Assembly: GCA_943787185.1 (NCBI GenBank)
Contig: CALSLL010000002.1
Location: 682,001 to 746,000, forward strand
Direction of reading: 5' to 3'
DNA from: UBA10349 sp003485905
Lineage (GTDB): Bacteria > Pseudomonadota > Gammaproteobacteria > Arenicellales > Arenicellaceae
Length of the DNA stretch: 64,000 nt
Shown here: piece after piece, positions 8,970-18,370 of the stretch
Position numbering within the stretch: position 1 is the stretch's first letter
How the letters are laid out: each line of letters begins with the position of its first letter
Notes under the pieces: generated by a model
The model's database searches: none
Seen by the model: only the letters and a program-made list of their open reading frames with translations
Told to the model about the DNA's origin: nothing
Translations under genes and position numbers: made by a program

Positions 8970-10386
8970 TCAGAACATACCGCTTGTTGTTCGAGATTCT
9001 CCCGGGATTAAGAGAGCCTGTCAGATTGGACTTGAATCGCTATCTTGTTTGCTGGTGCTTGTCAGCCTTACAGTCTTCCCGTTTTTTCGTGGCGGCACAT
9101 TGGACTACGTGTGGTTGTCGGCGGCTGGGGTACTAACCTTCGCTTTAGCTGTGCTGTTAGCCGCACATGCTGTAGGTCGTAAATCAATAAAATTTTCTAG
9201 TTTGGCTCGCCTAGTCACGGCATTTGTAATCGCGCAACTATGTTGGATTCTACTTAGAAGCTTTATTCCATTGGGTAGTTTGGTATCGGTATTTGGTAAT
9301 AAGGCTGCGCTTCTAGCTCCAGAGGCAGTCCCTGTGTACGTGCTGAAGCACTTTTTCTATCTGACAGTCTTTATCTGGACGTATCTTTATGTGAACACCC
9401 GCCGTCGATTATCACTGGCAATATGGTTTATGTTATTGATAACGGTTTGTCAGGCTATTATTGGAATAATTTCTTCCCGTATGGGTTTACATTTGGTGCC
9501 GCCAGAATATCTTGATGGCCATTGGAGTTTTGCGCGTGGTACTTTTATAAATAGAAATCATTTTGCTGCTTTTATAGGCATTGGAGTTTCGTTGTGCATT
9601 GCTAGCTTTATGGCTGCCTCAAACATCGGTTATTTCTCGAGTGAACCAAGCACCGACGATACAGCTTTCAATAGAATTATGAGATTGTTGAACTACATGC
9701 TGAAGGAAGGAGCGCTGCTTACTGTTTTCTTACTTTTGTTAGTATACGGGGTATTATTAAGTGGCTCGCGGGGTGGTTTCATAGCTCCTCTTATCTCGTT
9801 ATCAATCTTAGGGATTAACTTTTTTCATGGGATTAAGCTACTCAAGTTTTGTACGGGAATTATCTTTCTCGTTGTCATCATTTATGTATTGTCTGTGCTC
9901 GTTGGTGAGGCAGAATCATTAGTAAATAATTTTGTGGCGTTGTATGAGAATAACGGTCGCATTTTTATATGGAAGGCCCTTTTTCCAATTGCATATGACC
10001 ACTGGTTTTGGGGGGTTGGGGTAGGTGGGTTTGTCGCAAATTTTGAACTTTATCGGCCAGCTGACTTTACCCAATTACAATTATTTCAAGCGCATAGTGA
10101 ATTTTTACATTTAGTGATTGAGCAAGGAGTCATAGGGTTGATTTTATGGGTTTACCCCATTTTTATAGTGTTACGCGCTTTGTGGGGAAAGACCAAAACT
10201 ACAAGTAGTAAGTTTGCGCGAAAAATGTGCTTACTATGCGCCGCGGTTATGGGAACGCTATTAGTACATTCTGTTTGGGAGGTACATTTACAACAACCGG
10301 CGATATCAGCTTACTTCTATGTCTTCCTTGCTTTAGGTATAGTCTCGACCGAGATCAACAGAAAGAGTAAAAGCACGCGTGTCTGA
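8959..10386 (+). CDS. O-antigen ligase/polymerase-family membrane protein (Wzy_C)
   Basis: A 475-aa protein from a GTG start with about 10-12 membrane segments. The large periplasmic loop has the family signature: N-G-R-I-F-I-W followed some 25 residues on by W-G-V-G-V-G-G-F, then Q-A-H-S-E-F-L-H-L and E-Q-G-V-I-G-L. The conserved histidine and arginine in this loop are needed for glycan transfer in WaaL/Wzy relatives. It either polymerises repeat units or ligates glycan on the periplasmic side. It is intact, unlike most genes around it, and overlaps the small membrane protein gene upstream. Confidence 0.88.
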   Translation: MATNQNIPLVVRDSPGIKRACQIGLESLSCLLVLVSLTVFPFFRGGTLDYVWLSAAGVLTFALAVLLAAHAVGRKSIKFSSLARLVTAFVIAQLCWILLRSFIPLGSLVSVFGNKAALLAPEAVPVYVLKHFFYLTVFIWTYLYVNTRRRLSLAIWFMLLITVCQAIIGIISSRMGLHLVPPEYLDGHWSFARGTFINRNHFAAFIGIGVSLCIASFMAASNIGYFSSEPSTDDTAFNRIMRLLNYMLKEGALLTVFLLLLVYGVLLSGSRGGFIAPLISLSILGINFFHGIKLLKFCTGIIFLVVIIYVLSVLVGEAESLVNNFVALYENNGRIFIWKALFPIAYDHWFWGVGVGGFVANFELYRPADFTQLQLFQAHSEFLHLVIEQGVIGLILWVYPIFIVLRALWGKTKTTSSKFARKMCLLCAAVMGTLLVHSVWEVHLQQPAISAYFYVFLALGIVSTEINRKSKSTRV

Positions 10387-10393
10387 AGAATTT

Positions 10394-11337
10394 ATGCAAA
10401 AAAAAGTATTAGTTACTGGAGGGGCAGGGTTTCTTGGGTCTCATTTATGTGAGCGTTTAGTGGCCTTAGGACAAGATGTTCTCTGTGTTGATAACTACTT
10501 TACCGGATCGAAACAAAATATCGCGCATTTATTGGATAATCCATCGTTCGAACTATTGCGTCATGATGTTACCTGGCCCTTATATGTCGAAGTAGATGAA
10601 ATTTATAATCTGGCATGCCCAGCGTCACCTGTGCACTATCAGTACGATCCGGTACAGACAACAAAGACCAGTGTGCATGGTGCTATTAACATGCTCGGGC
10701 TGGCTAAACGATTGGGTGCGCGAATATTGCAGGCTTCAACTAGCGAAGTGTACGGTGACCCTGAGATGCACCCACAACGTGAAGAGTATTGGGGGCATGT
10801 AAACCCGATAGGAATTCGTTCTTGCTATGACGAAGGTAAGCGCTGTGCCGAAACTTTGTTTTTTGATTATCATCGTCAACATCAGCTAGAAATAAAAGTA
10901 CTGCGAATTTTTAATACTTACGGCCCCAGAATGCACCCTAAAGATGGCCGGGTTGTTTCAAATTTCATTGTGCAGGCGCTACAAGGCGAACCGATTACGG
11001 TTTATGGGGATGGGCAGTCAGACGCGCTCTTTTTGCTATGTCGACGATTTGATTGGGGCAATGATGGGTTTGATGGACTCTGCGTCTGAGTTTACTGGAC
11101 CAATGAATGCTGGTAACCCTATTGAATTTACGATACTGGAACTCGCCGAGTTAGTTATTGAATTGACAGGTTCCAAATCTCATATAGTTAAGAAAGACCT
11201 CCCCGGAGATGATCCAAAGCAACGCCGACCAGATATTAGTATTGCAAAGCACAATATCGGATGGGAACCAAAGGTTGAATTACGTGAGGGCCTCGAAAAA
11301 AACAATCGCATATTTTGATGCGCGCCTCGCAAAGTAA
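10394..11337 (+). pseudogene. UDP-glucuronate decarboxylase (UDP-xylose synthase), two frameshifts
   Basis: The enzyme makes UDP-xylose from UDP-glucuronate with NAD. The protein opens with the Rossmann loop V-T-G-G-A-G-F-L-G-S. It has S-E-V-Y-G-D and T-Y-G-P-R-M-H, typical of UXS. The catalytic Y-x-x-x-K is seen as Y-D-E-G-K. After G-D-G at about 11014 the frame is lost by one extra base (near 11015) and the homology continues as S-Q-T-R-S-F-C-Y-V-D-D-L in the next frame. A second extra base in an A7 run (11296-11302) breaks the C-terminus; removing it restores an ending of T-I-A-Y-F-D-A-R-L-A-K with stop at 11337. As written, the gene gives a 231-aa truncated product. Confidence 0.85.
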
Positions 11338-11354
11338 TGAAAGCCTGAGTAATC

Positions 11355-12370
11355 ATGCAGAACTCAAACGTATTGGTAACCGGTGGAGCGGGATATATCG
11401 GTAGCCATACATGCAAACAATTAGCTGCGCAGGGATATACACCGATTGTCTATGACAATTTGGTGCATGGAAATAAGGAAGCAGTGAAGTGGGGGCCATT
11501 AATTATTGGAGAACTGGCGGATCAAGACCGCATTGCCAAAGTTATCCGCGAGCACAAAATAGCTAGTGTTTTACATTTTGCTGCGTTCGCCTATGTAGGT
11601 GAATCGGTAGCATTTCCAGAAAAATATTATAGAAATAATGTAGCAGGAACGCTTTCTTTATTGTCGACGATGCGCGCGACAGCAGTGAAGAAGATTATTT
11701 TCTCCAGTACTTGTGCTACCTATGGTGTACCTAAAATAGTCCCGATTTTCGGTAGATCATCCACAACACCCAATTAATCCGTATGGTCGAAGTAAATTGG
11801 TGGTAGAGCAAATTTTAAAAGACTATGCAGAAGCATATGGCTTGCAAGCTTGTGTACTTAGATACTTTAATGCTGCGGGTGCTGATCCGGAGTTAGAAAT
11901 CGGAGAAAACGCATGAGCCAGAAACACATTTAATTCCCAATGTGATTCGCGCTATGCGAGGTGAACTGTCCCATTTGGATGTGTTCGGTAGCGATTATGA
12001 TACTCGAGATGGAAGCTGCATTCGTGATTATGTTCATGTGGCTGACTTGGCTAGTGCGCATGTCTTAGCGCTTGAGAGTCTCGCGAACTCGTCCAATTTT
12101 ACAGTCTACAACCTAGGGAATGGAGAAGGCCATTCGGTGCTCGAAATTATTGAGATGGTTGAGCAATTATCGGGGAAAAAAGTTCCATACAAACTTGCGC
12201 CGCGGCGTGCTGGTGACCCTTCGATGTTGGTCGCGGATGCGCAGGATGCTTGCGATAAATTGGCCTGGAAACCTAAATACCACCGGCTTGAAGATATAGT
12301 CGGTACGGCACTAGCTTGGGCGGCGAAAGCTGATCATTCAATCACGGCCAGCGAGAGTATTTCTAGGTGA
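11355..12370 (+). pseudogene. galE: UDP-glucose 4-epimerase, two frameshifts
   Basis: GalE interconverts UDP-glucose and UDP-galactose. N-terminal Rossmann loop V-T-G-G-A-G-Y-I-G-S, then H-F-A-A and F-S-S-T-C-A-T-Y-G. A +1 base in the T4 run at 11746-11749 breaks the frame; homology resumes with N-P-Y-G-R-S-K, which carries the catalytic Y-x-x-x-K, and R-Y-F-N-A-A-G-A. A second extra base near 11911 breaks it again; it resumes with H-L-I-P and C-I-R-D-Y-V-H-V-A-D-L. The last residues (after about 12330) run into sequence that belongs to a wecA-type gene in another frame, so the original 3' end is probably lost. Confidence 0.85.
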
Positions 12371-12768
12371 TTCAGGTAGCACCGTGCTTGGTTTAATCAT
12401 CGCCTGGTGTTTGATTCGGTACTCGCAGGGTGAGACTTCACTTTTTTTCACCGGTATCCGCTCTTTGGATTTTGGCTCTACCTTTGCTGGATGCGGTTTG
12501 TGTACTATTTGGTCGTCCAATCCGGGGGTTGTCAGCCTTTCAAGCAGACAGAAATCATTACCATCACAGAATTTTGGAGTATTGTGGAGGTTCAGTTAAT
12601 CTGGCACTCCTTGTGATACTCCTGGTATCCGCTGTTGGGTTAGCAGTTGCCTATATTGTTAGTGTTGGAATAGTGAGTGAACCGGTAGGCTTTGGTAGTT
12701 TTTTGATTGTTTTTATCTTTTGGTTTATAGGTTTTATGAATTCAAAGTTATCAATTCCTAAAGCCTAA
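12351..12768 (+). pseudogene. 3' fragment of a WecA/MraY-family sugar-1-phosphate transferase
   Basis: Only the C-terminal third remains. In the frame starting near 12351 the sequence reads V-F-L-G-D-S-G-S-T, the conserved catalytic-loop motif of polyprenyl-phosphate sugar-1-phosphate transferases. A membrane segment follows. After a +1 shift in a T7 run (12442-12448) it continues L-P-L-L-D-A-V and D-R-N-H-Y-H-H, the family histidine motif, then two more membrane segments to the stop at 12768. The N-terminal two thirds are missing, and the fragment begins inside the 3' end of galE. The intact enzyme would start repeat-unit assembly on undecaprenyl phosphate. Confidence 0.8.
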
Positions 12769-14462
12769 AACCTAATCTGATTTGCTTACGTTCGCTGACC
12801 GGTTGGTTGTCTACCAATCGAGGCTGATAACGCCAGCTTGATACAGCGGTGATTGCGGCCTCATTGAATACTCCTTCGGGGGACTGTTCGGGTTACTGCA
12901 ACAGAAGTAACTTCGCCCATTTGAGTTATGGTGAATTCCAGCTCTACAAAACCCTCGATTCCTCGACGTTCAGCATTCTTCGGATACTTTGGATTATTGC
13001 CGGAAACCTTAACTGCGGGAATGACCTTACTTGACGCAGCCATAACGACGGATGTTGACGGCGGTACGATAATGGGCTGTGTTTTTGCGATGTTGTCCGT
13101 TACACCAGGCTCCTTAATAATGCTCCTCGATGCTGTATCCATGTCTTGATCCAGCGAGTTGGCTAATTCGATTAGTGATGGGAAGGATCTAATTGATTGT
13201 GTGAGCGACCTGAGGTCATCTGGTTCATTCTGGCTGATTAGATTGTCGCCCAAATCCCTCAATCTTTGTGCCAATTTATCTAATCGCTCTGAATATTCTG
13301 GCGATAGCGGTCCAATACTTACTTTGGCAAGTAAAAGACGATAAGCATCACTGATCAGTAATTGACTGTCCGTTGATGATTGTAGCGCGGTGTCTATTTT
13401 CTCCAAGACAAGATCTGGCGGAAGTACGATCTTATCGTCAACGGCCGCGGCTTCTTGACGGCTGATGTTTTCAGATGGGTTAGTGGGTATAGGGGTAGTG
13501 GATATTTCCGTTCTACCTTCAACGGGAGGGGCTTCGTTAATAGAGTTAGAAGAATCTTGTACGTTGACTATTTTTGGTTGAGCCGCACTCTTGGGGGCAA
13601 GTTGTGCGAGTTGGGTTGATAACTCGCTGGTCCCTTTATAATCTGGATAAATTTGGGAAAGATCTGCTAGCTGGTTTTGAGCCTCCAGTAAATTATTCGA
13701 TTCGATTGCAGTTTCTATACGATCCGTTAGTAATTTTTTTATTGATTCGTGTCCCGCTAGTGCATTGCCGTCGTAGGCATCCATCTCCAGCATCTGATCA
13801 TATAAGGTGGCAGCATTTTTTAGGTCAAGATTGTTAACTGCTTCTTGCGCTAAGTTATATAACTGATCCAATTGATCATTTTCTGAGCTGATTACGTTTA
13901 CAGTTTGATTTTGTGGCTTAGGCTCAGTTTGTCCTACTCGCTCTGGGTTTTCTGATTCGCTGAATAATTCGTAAGCGAACCATGCTGTTAGAGTGATTAA
14001 ACACAGAAAGAACAGATATTTAAGTTGTGGGGGGTGTTCTTCCGTCGCGAGAGGTATCGAGAGATTCTCACCCGATGCTAAGCGGGCTTCGAGTTCCAGA
14101 TGTTGCTCATAAGCTGATTTAAAGGCCAGTTGCGATTGTCCTATAGCAAGTGGTTTAGGTAAGATTCGAAAAATTGAGGCACTTGCTTCAGATTCGGTTA
14201 TCTTACTAACCTGGTTTTTATCGCATAACACGAGCAATGCTACAGTAGGCGCAAGGTCTCTTATATCGCTCAGTGCAAACTCAAGATTATCAAGCTTTCC
14301 ATTGTAGTCGAGCGCAACGACATCGACCTTATTACTATCCACAAATCGCATACCCTCCGTTGTAGAGGCTGAAACGTGCACGGTTCCATCGTCCCATGGG
14401 TTTAGTACCGCCTCACTTGTGATAGGGTCAGCTGTAATCACTAACACCTCAATTCCACTCAT
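12758..14462 (-). pseudogene. TonB-C-terminal protein with receiver-like N-terminus, one frameshift
   Basis: I use the ATG at 14462 (GAGGA just upstream); an in-frame ATG at 14495 is also possible. The order is: a receiver-like alpha/beta domain (about residues 1-120), a membrane segment (about 160-180), a Q/E/D-rich helical region with two TPR-like stretches, and a C-terminal TonB domain (N-P-K-Y-P-x-x-A, then G-I-E-G-F-V-E-L). An extra base in a C5 run (12878-12882) breaks the last 40 codons; restoring the frame gives G-V-F-N-E-A-A-I-T-A-V-S-S-W-R-Y-Q-P, the classical TonB ending, with a stop near 12758. TonB domains transmit inner-membrane energy to outer-membrane receptors; no ExbBD is nearby. 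It converges on the wecA fragment and overlaps its end. Confidence 0.75.
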
Positions 14463-14570
14463 ACATTCCTCACGCAGGACTGTGAATATAGTCACTAGAA
14501 TTAATCAGCTTAGCGCAAAACGATATAAAGCTCTAGCAAGAGTAAATTTGCTGAATATGTGTTTTCAACG

Positions 14571-14599
14571 TTGAATTGCGCTTAGGAGTCATATATTCT
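14571..14599 (+). promoter_or_regulatory. Sigma-70 promoter of tRNA-Ser
   Basis: TTGAAT, 17 bases, TATTCT, followed by a GC-rich stretch (CGCGCTC) before the likely start near 14606. GC-rich discriminators of this kind are typical of stable-RNA promoters under stringent control. The tRNA begins at 14612. Confidence 0.65.
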
Positions 14600-14611
14600 C
14601 GCGCTCAAATC

Positions 14612-14701
14612 GGAGAGGTGGCTGAGCGGCTTAAAGCGGCGGTCTTGAAAACCGTTGACGGGTTAAACCGTCCGGGGGTTCGAATCCCTCCCTCTCCGCC
14701 A
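14612..14701 (+). tRNA. tRNA-Ser (anticodon UGA)
   Basis: A 90-base class II tRNA with the 7-bp acceptor stem GGAGAGG/CCTCTCC, discriminator G, and CCA encoded at 14699-14701. The anticodon TGA is at 14646-14648 in the loop CTTGAAA. A long variable arm (GACGGGTTAAACCGTC region) and the T-loop GTTCGAATC are both present, as expected of serine tRNAs. It stands alone between the TonB-like gene (divergent) and the acyltransferase (convergent). Confidence 0.97.
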
Positions 14702-14989
14702 TTTTTCATGTTCTACATTTTCCTGACCAACTTTTAAAGTTTCCCCCGCTAATCAAACTTTTATTGGGAGGATAAGGTCGGCATTAGAGTATGGGCTATT
14801 CGAATATACAGTCCGTTTTTTATATGGGATTGAGTTGGTAGGTTTACGAACACAAAACTCGGATATAGAAATCGTAAGCCACAATGCTGCTTTTCTGCAT
14901 TGTTGGTTGCGGAGGTCATGGGGAGCCGATAGAACTAATTTTTAGACGATAAGCAATTGGCGCTAAATGAGTTGTTCAAATAATTATGC

Positions 14990-16966
14990 TTAATTAGAAG
15001 CAGTATGTTCTCTTGAGCTGATAATTTTATTGAAGTCCATTTTTACACCTACTAGAGCAGACCCTTCATGCGAAAGGTGTCCCCCGTCGCGATAAATGAA
15101 AGTATTATCTATCGACGCCCTACAGCTAGAGTCTTCGCATAAAAATTTATCAATCCAAATTACACGATGTCTTCGGTCAATTCTATTAAGAAACTGAACT
15201 ACCTTTTTATTGACTTCTTTGTGGGTTTGAATCGAAAAGTCACATGAATCTAAACCTTTTTCAAAAATTGATGCTTTGACTAAACATGCACCAGTATTCT
15301 CTCGATTGCCGGGCAATGGTGAGAATACGATTGGGCGTATTCCTTGGGAGTTCAGGAAGTCTAGGGTGGCGGAAAAATACTCATAGAGAATAGATTCATC
15401 TGGCTCCATTACACCGTTAGTATTTTTAAGTTTCGAGTCACTTGCTAAATACTGGCTGAACGAAGAGCTAAGTACCGCGTAGCGTAGGCTACTATTACCT
15501 CTGACCCAATGGCTTACAGCATTATTAAATTCTAGACATTCATCAGACCATGGTTCCTGGTATTTATTGGTCATTGGCGAAAGATTCATTGTGGGACCAC
15601 AAAAACTCTTGGTCATTTGAATGATTTTTGCATTCTTATTAGAAGCAAGTATTCCTTGGACAAGATGCATGGCAACAGAATCCCCCCAAACCAGAATTTC
15701 TGGTTGATCGCTAGTACGACAATCTTCAGATAGAGTAAATTCTCCCTCACATGTCTCGCTTAAACCTCTATTGGCCCTGATTCGATGCTCTAAATCTAAT
15801 TTGGAAAAAGTGTCGCCTGTCGCGGTTGTTCTAGAAGAAAACCCATTGCTCAGATACCCTAGAACACCCAAGCCTATAGCAATTAACGACACAGCTGTAG
15901 CGCGATTGAAGATTTGGTTGCGAGTGTATCTTGACTTTTTTCGAAATGGTTTTTCGATGTATTGCCACGTAATAAAGGCTAAACCGAGTGTTAAGCATCC
16001 TAAAAGAGCCATTAAGGCCTGGCTAGGTTCGTTAATACTTCTAATTTTGGCGAAAGCAAATAGTGGTTGATGCCACAAGTAAGCGCTATAGCTAATCAAA
16101 CCAATGCCAGCAAGCATCTTGTTGCTCAATAGTTTTGCAACAGCAGTTCTCTTCGAAGCGAAGAGAATGATTAGTGCTGCTCCACTAGTTGGAGCTAGCG
16201 TATAGAAACTAGGGGTTGGGGTATTTTTATCAAATATAAAAATCGAGTAGAGAATTAGTGCTAAACCCACGCAGCTAAGTGTCTGCTCTGTACTGAGTCA
16301 CCTCTCGTTGATTTTAGATTTATCCAGTTCATTGATTGCTATGTATATTCCGCTCAATGAGCCGATAAGCAATTCCCACAGCCGTGTAGGTAATAGGTAG
16401 AAATTTGCACCTGGATGATTAGCTGATCCCCAATGAGCCAATAGAATGCTAGCAAAGCCAATCATCAGAAGTGACGTGAAAATTACTCCTTTTCCAAAGC
16501 GCCAAATAGCCAGAATGAATAAAGGGAAGAATATGTAGTACTGCTCTTCAATCGCTAAGCTCCAAGTGTGTAGAAGGGGCTTTAACTCGGCAGCGGGATT
16601 AAAGTATCCGATTTCAAGCCAGAATAAAATATTTGAAGAAAATATAGAAACAGCACTTAGACTTTGAAAAAACTCTCCTAGTTGGCTAGGAGTCATCCAT
16701 GCCCAAGCAAATGGAATACAGGCGAAAGCAATGAAAAAGAGAGCTGGCAATATGCGCCTTGCTCTGCGTTCGTAGAAGCCTTTGATTGAGAAATTACCAG
16801 CTTCAATTTCAGCAATAATTATACTGGTTATAAGGTACCCACTGATAACAAAAAACACATCTACACCAACGTAGCCACCGCTGAAAATACTGATACCGGC
16901 GTGGAAGAAAATGACAGGAATTACGGCTACGCAGCGCAGTCCGTCAATCTCTCTTCTGTACTTCAT
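14990..16966 (-). pseudogene. OafA-type acyltransferase with SGNH domain, interrupted by in-frame TGA
   Basis: One continuous frame of 659 codons from ATG 16966 is broken only by a TGA at 16298-16300 (codon 223). The N-terminal half is the acyltransferase-3 membrane domain: Y-R-R-E-I-D-G-L-R, F-F-V-I-S-G-Y-L-I, R-R-A-R-R-I-L-P and H-T-W-S-L-A-I-E-E-Q. The C-terminal half is a periplasmic SGNH domain with W-G-D-S-V and the D-G-G-H-L-S block near the end. Such proteins acetylate O-antigen, capsule or peptidoglycan sugars. The frame does not shift on either side of the stop, so a single substitution explains the break. As written it makes a 222-aa membrane stub. It lies among other damaged polysaccharide genes. 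Confidence 0.85.
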
Positions 16967-17221
16967 CCGATTACTTGGCCTGAGTAATAATTTTTGTGGT
17001 ACTGAAGAAAAGTAGACGTCACACGTTTAGCTGACCAGGTGTTGATGAGCACATCCAGCATGAATTTTGAGTGATTTCGATTGCGTATGTGGAGCATTGA
17101 TGGTGCCAAAGAGAGATTGTGCACGCAAGTTTTAGCCTAGCTCTATTGCGGCCATCACTGATTCTACTTAAGGTAACGAATTACCGAGATCCAAATTTGG
17201 GTAGGATCGGTGGGCATTTGA

Positions 17222-18064
17222 GATTATCTTCAAGTCATCAGCTTTCAACTTGGGATCTCCTATTTTTTACGCGGCGATTCTGTGGCTAATGTGGATCGTG
17301 CGTGGTGGAAACGAGGCCTACTGCATCGCCTTATAACTGGCGCTTCAGGGTTGATAACTGTTGGTACAGCAAACGAGCAGTTTTATCGTGAAATAGGCGT
17401 GAGTGATATTCCGCAGCATAGGGGTAAGCATTTTGTCGACGGCGAGAGGTTGGCAAAACAGTTTTCCGAACGAAACCCGTTGAGAGTGCAAATAAGGGAA
17501 AAATGGAATATTCCGGAAGAAAATTTGTGCTTACTTTACTGTGGAAAATTAACGCATGAAAAGCAAATATTTGATTTATTTGAAAGTCTTAAGATAATCC
17601 AAACTCGCAACAAAGATTTGGCCATCAGCTTGCTTGTAGTTGGTGATGGGGAGTTAATGACGCCAGCAAAGGAGTTTGTAGACGTTAACGATCTACCCGT
17701 TTCTTTTACCGGTTTCCTCAATCAGTCTCAAATAATTGATGCCTACGTTGCTTGTGATATTTTGGTTTTATGCTCTCAAAGTGAAACCTGGGGCTTAGTC
17801 GTTAATGAAGTAATGACTGTTGGTAAGCCTGCAATTGTTAGTTCTAAAGTCGGTTGTGCAGATGATTTGGTTGTAGACGAGCAAACTGGATTAATTTTCC
17901 CGTTCGGGGATACCGAAGCGTTGGCGGATGCGATTTTACGGATGTGTGATACTGATTTGCGTAACTATTTAGGTGTGAATGCCAGGTGTTGGGTGACCGA
18001 ACATTATAGTTTGGAGCAAGCATCAGAAAGTCTTGTCGCTTCATTACAAGCTTTACAACGCTAG
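17222..18064 (+). pseudogene. N-terminally truncated GT4 glycosyltransferase
   Basis: The frame opens after a stop at 17219 and joins family homology at about 17264 with F-L-R-G-D-S, which normally sits near the middle of the N-terminal lobe. It continues with W-W-K-R and a full C-terminal Rossmann lobe: L-L-Y-C-G-K-L, G-D-G-E, V-S-F-T-G-F, and the donor-binding E-x7-E region in S-E-T-W-G-L-V-V-N-E. The first 100 or so residues, including the acceptor-binding domain, are absent. The first usable start codon is GTG 17282. It would otherwise transfer a nucleotide sugar to a growing glycan. The 255 bases upstream show no clear gene. Confidence 0.75.
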
Positions 18065-18370
18065 ATATCGTGTTATACGCCTAAATTGCACCGTTTTAAT
18101 CGCGTAAGCCTAGCTAAACAGATTAAACTGTAGTAACAGTTTGTTTCCGATGTATTTAGTCGGGTACATGCTGTTTATAATCAGAATGATCCAGCATTAT
18201 TTTCTAGGTGGACCTTGTAAGGAGACGCAGCATTTGCAGCAAATCATGACGAAACTATTGATGTGTTGGGAATATAAATACTTAGAAGTATTTCGCAATT
18301 CTATAATTCAACCCAATGTCTTTTAGGGTTTTATTTGTACTTGGCACACGGTTGTACAAGGAGATGTCGA
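18065..18370. other. 306-base non-coding stretch between the polysaccharide and MoxR regions
   Basis: AT-rich. A 61-codon open frame (18141-18326) has no ribosome site and no recognisable domain and is probably chance. I see no repeat, tRNA or clear hairpin terminator. The 3' end carries AAGGAG (18358-18363), the ribosome-binding site that fixes the start of the next gene at 18371. Confidence 0.5.

Noticed and set aside
14612..14701. tRNA-Ser as attachment site of a genomic island
   Set aside because: No integrase and no direct repeat of the tRNA 3' end was seen on either side.
16298..16300. TGA read as selenocysteine in the acyltransferase
   Set aside because: The family has no redox-active residue here, no SECIS-like hairpin is evident just downstream, and other genes nearby are plainly broken.
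18141..18326. Small open frame of 61 codons between the polysaccharide and MoxR regions
   Set aside because: No ribosome-binding site, no domain, odd composition; probably chance.
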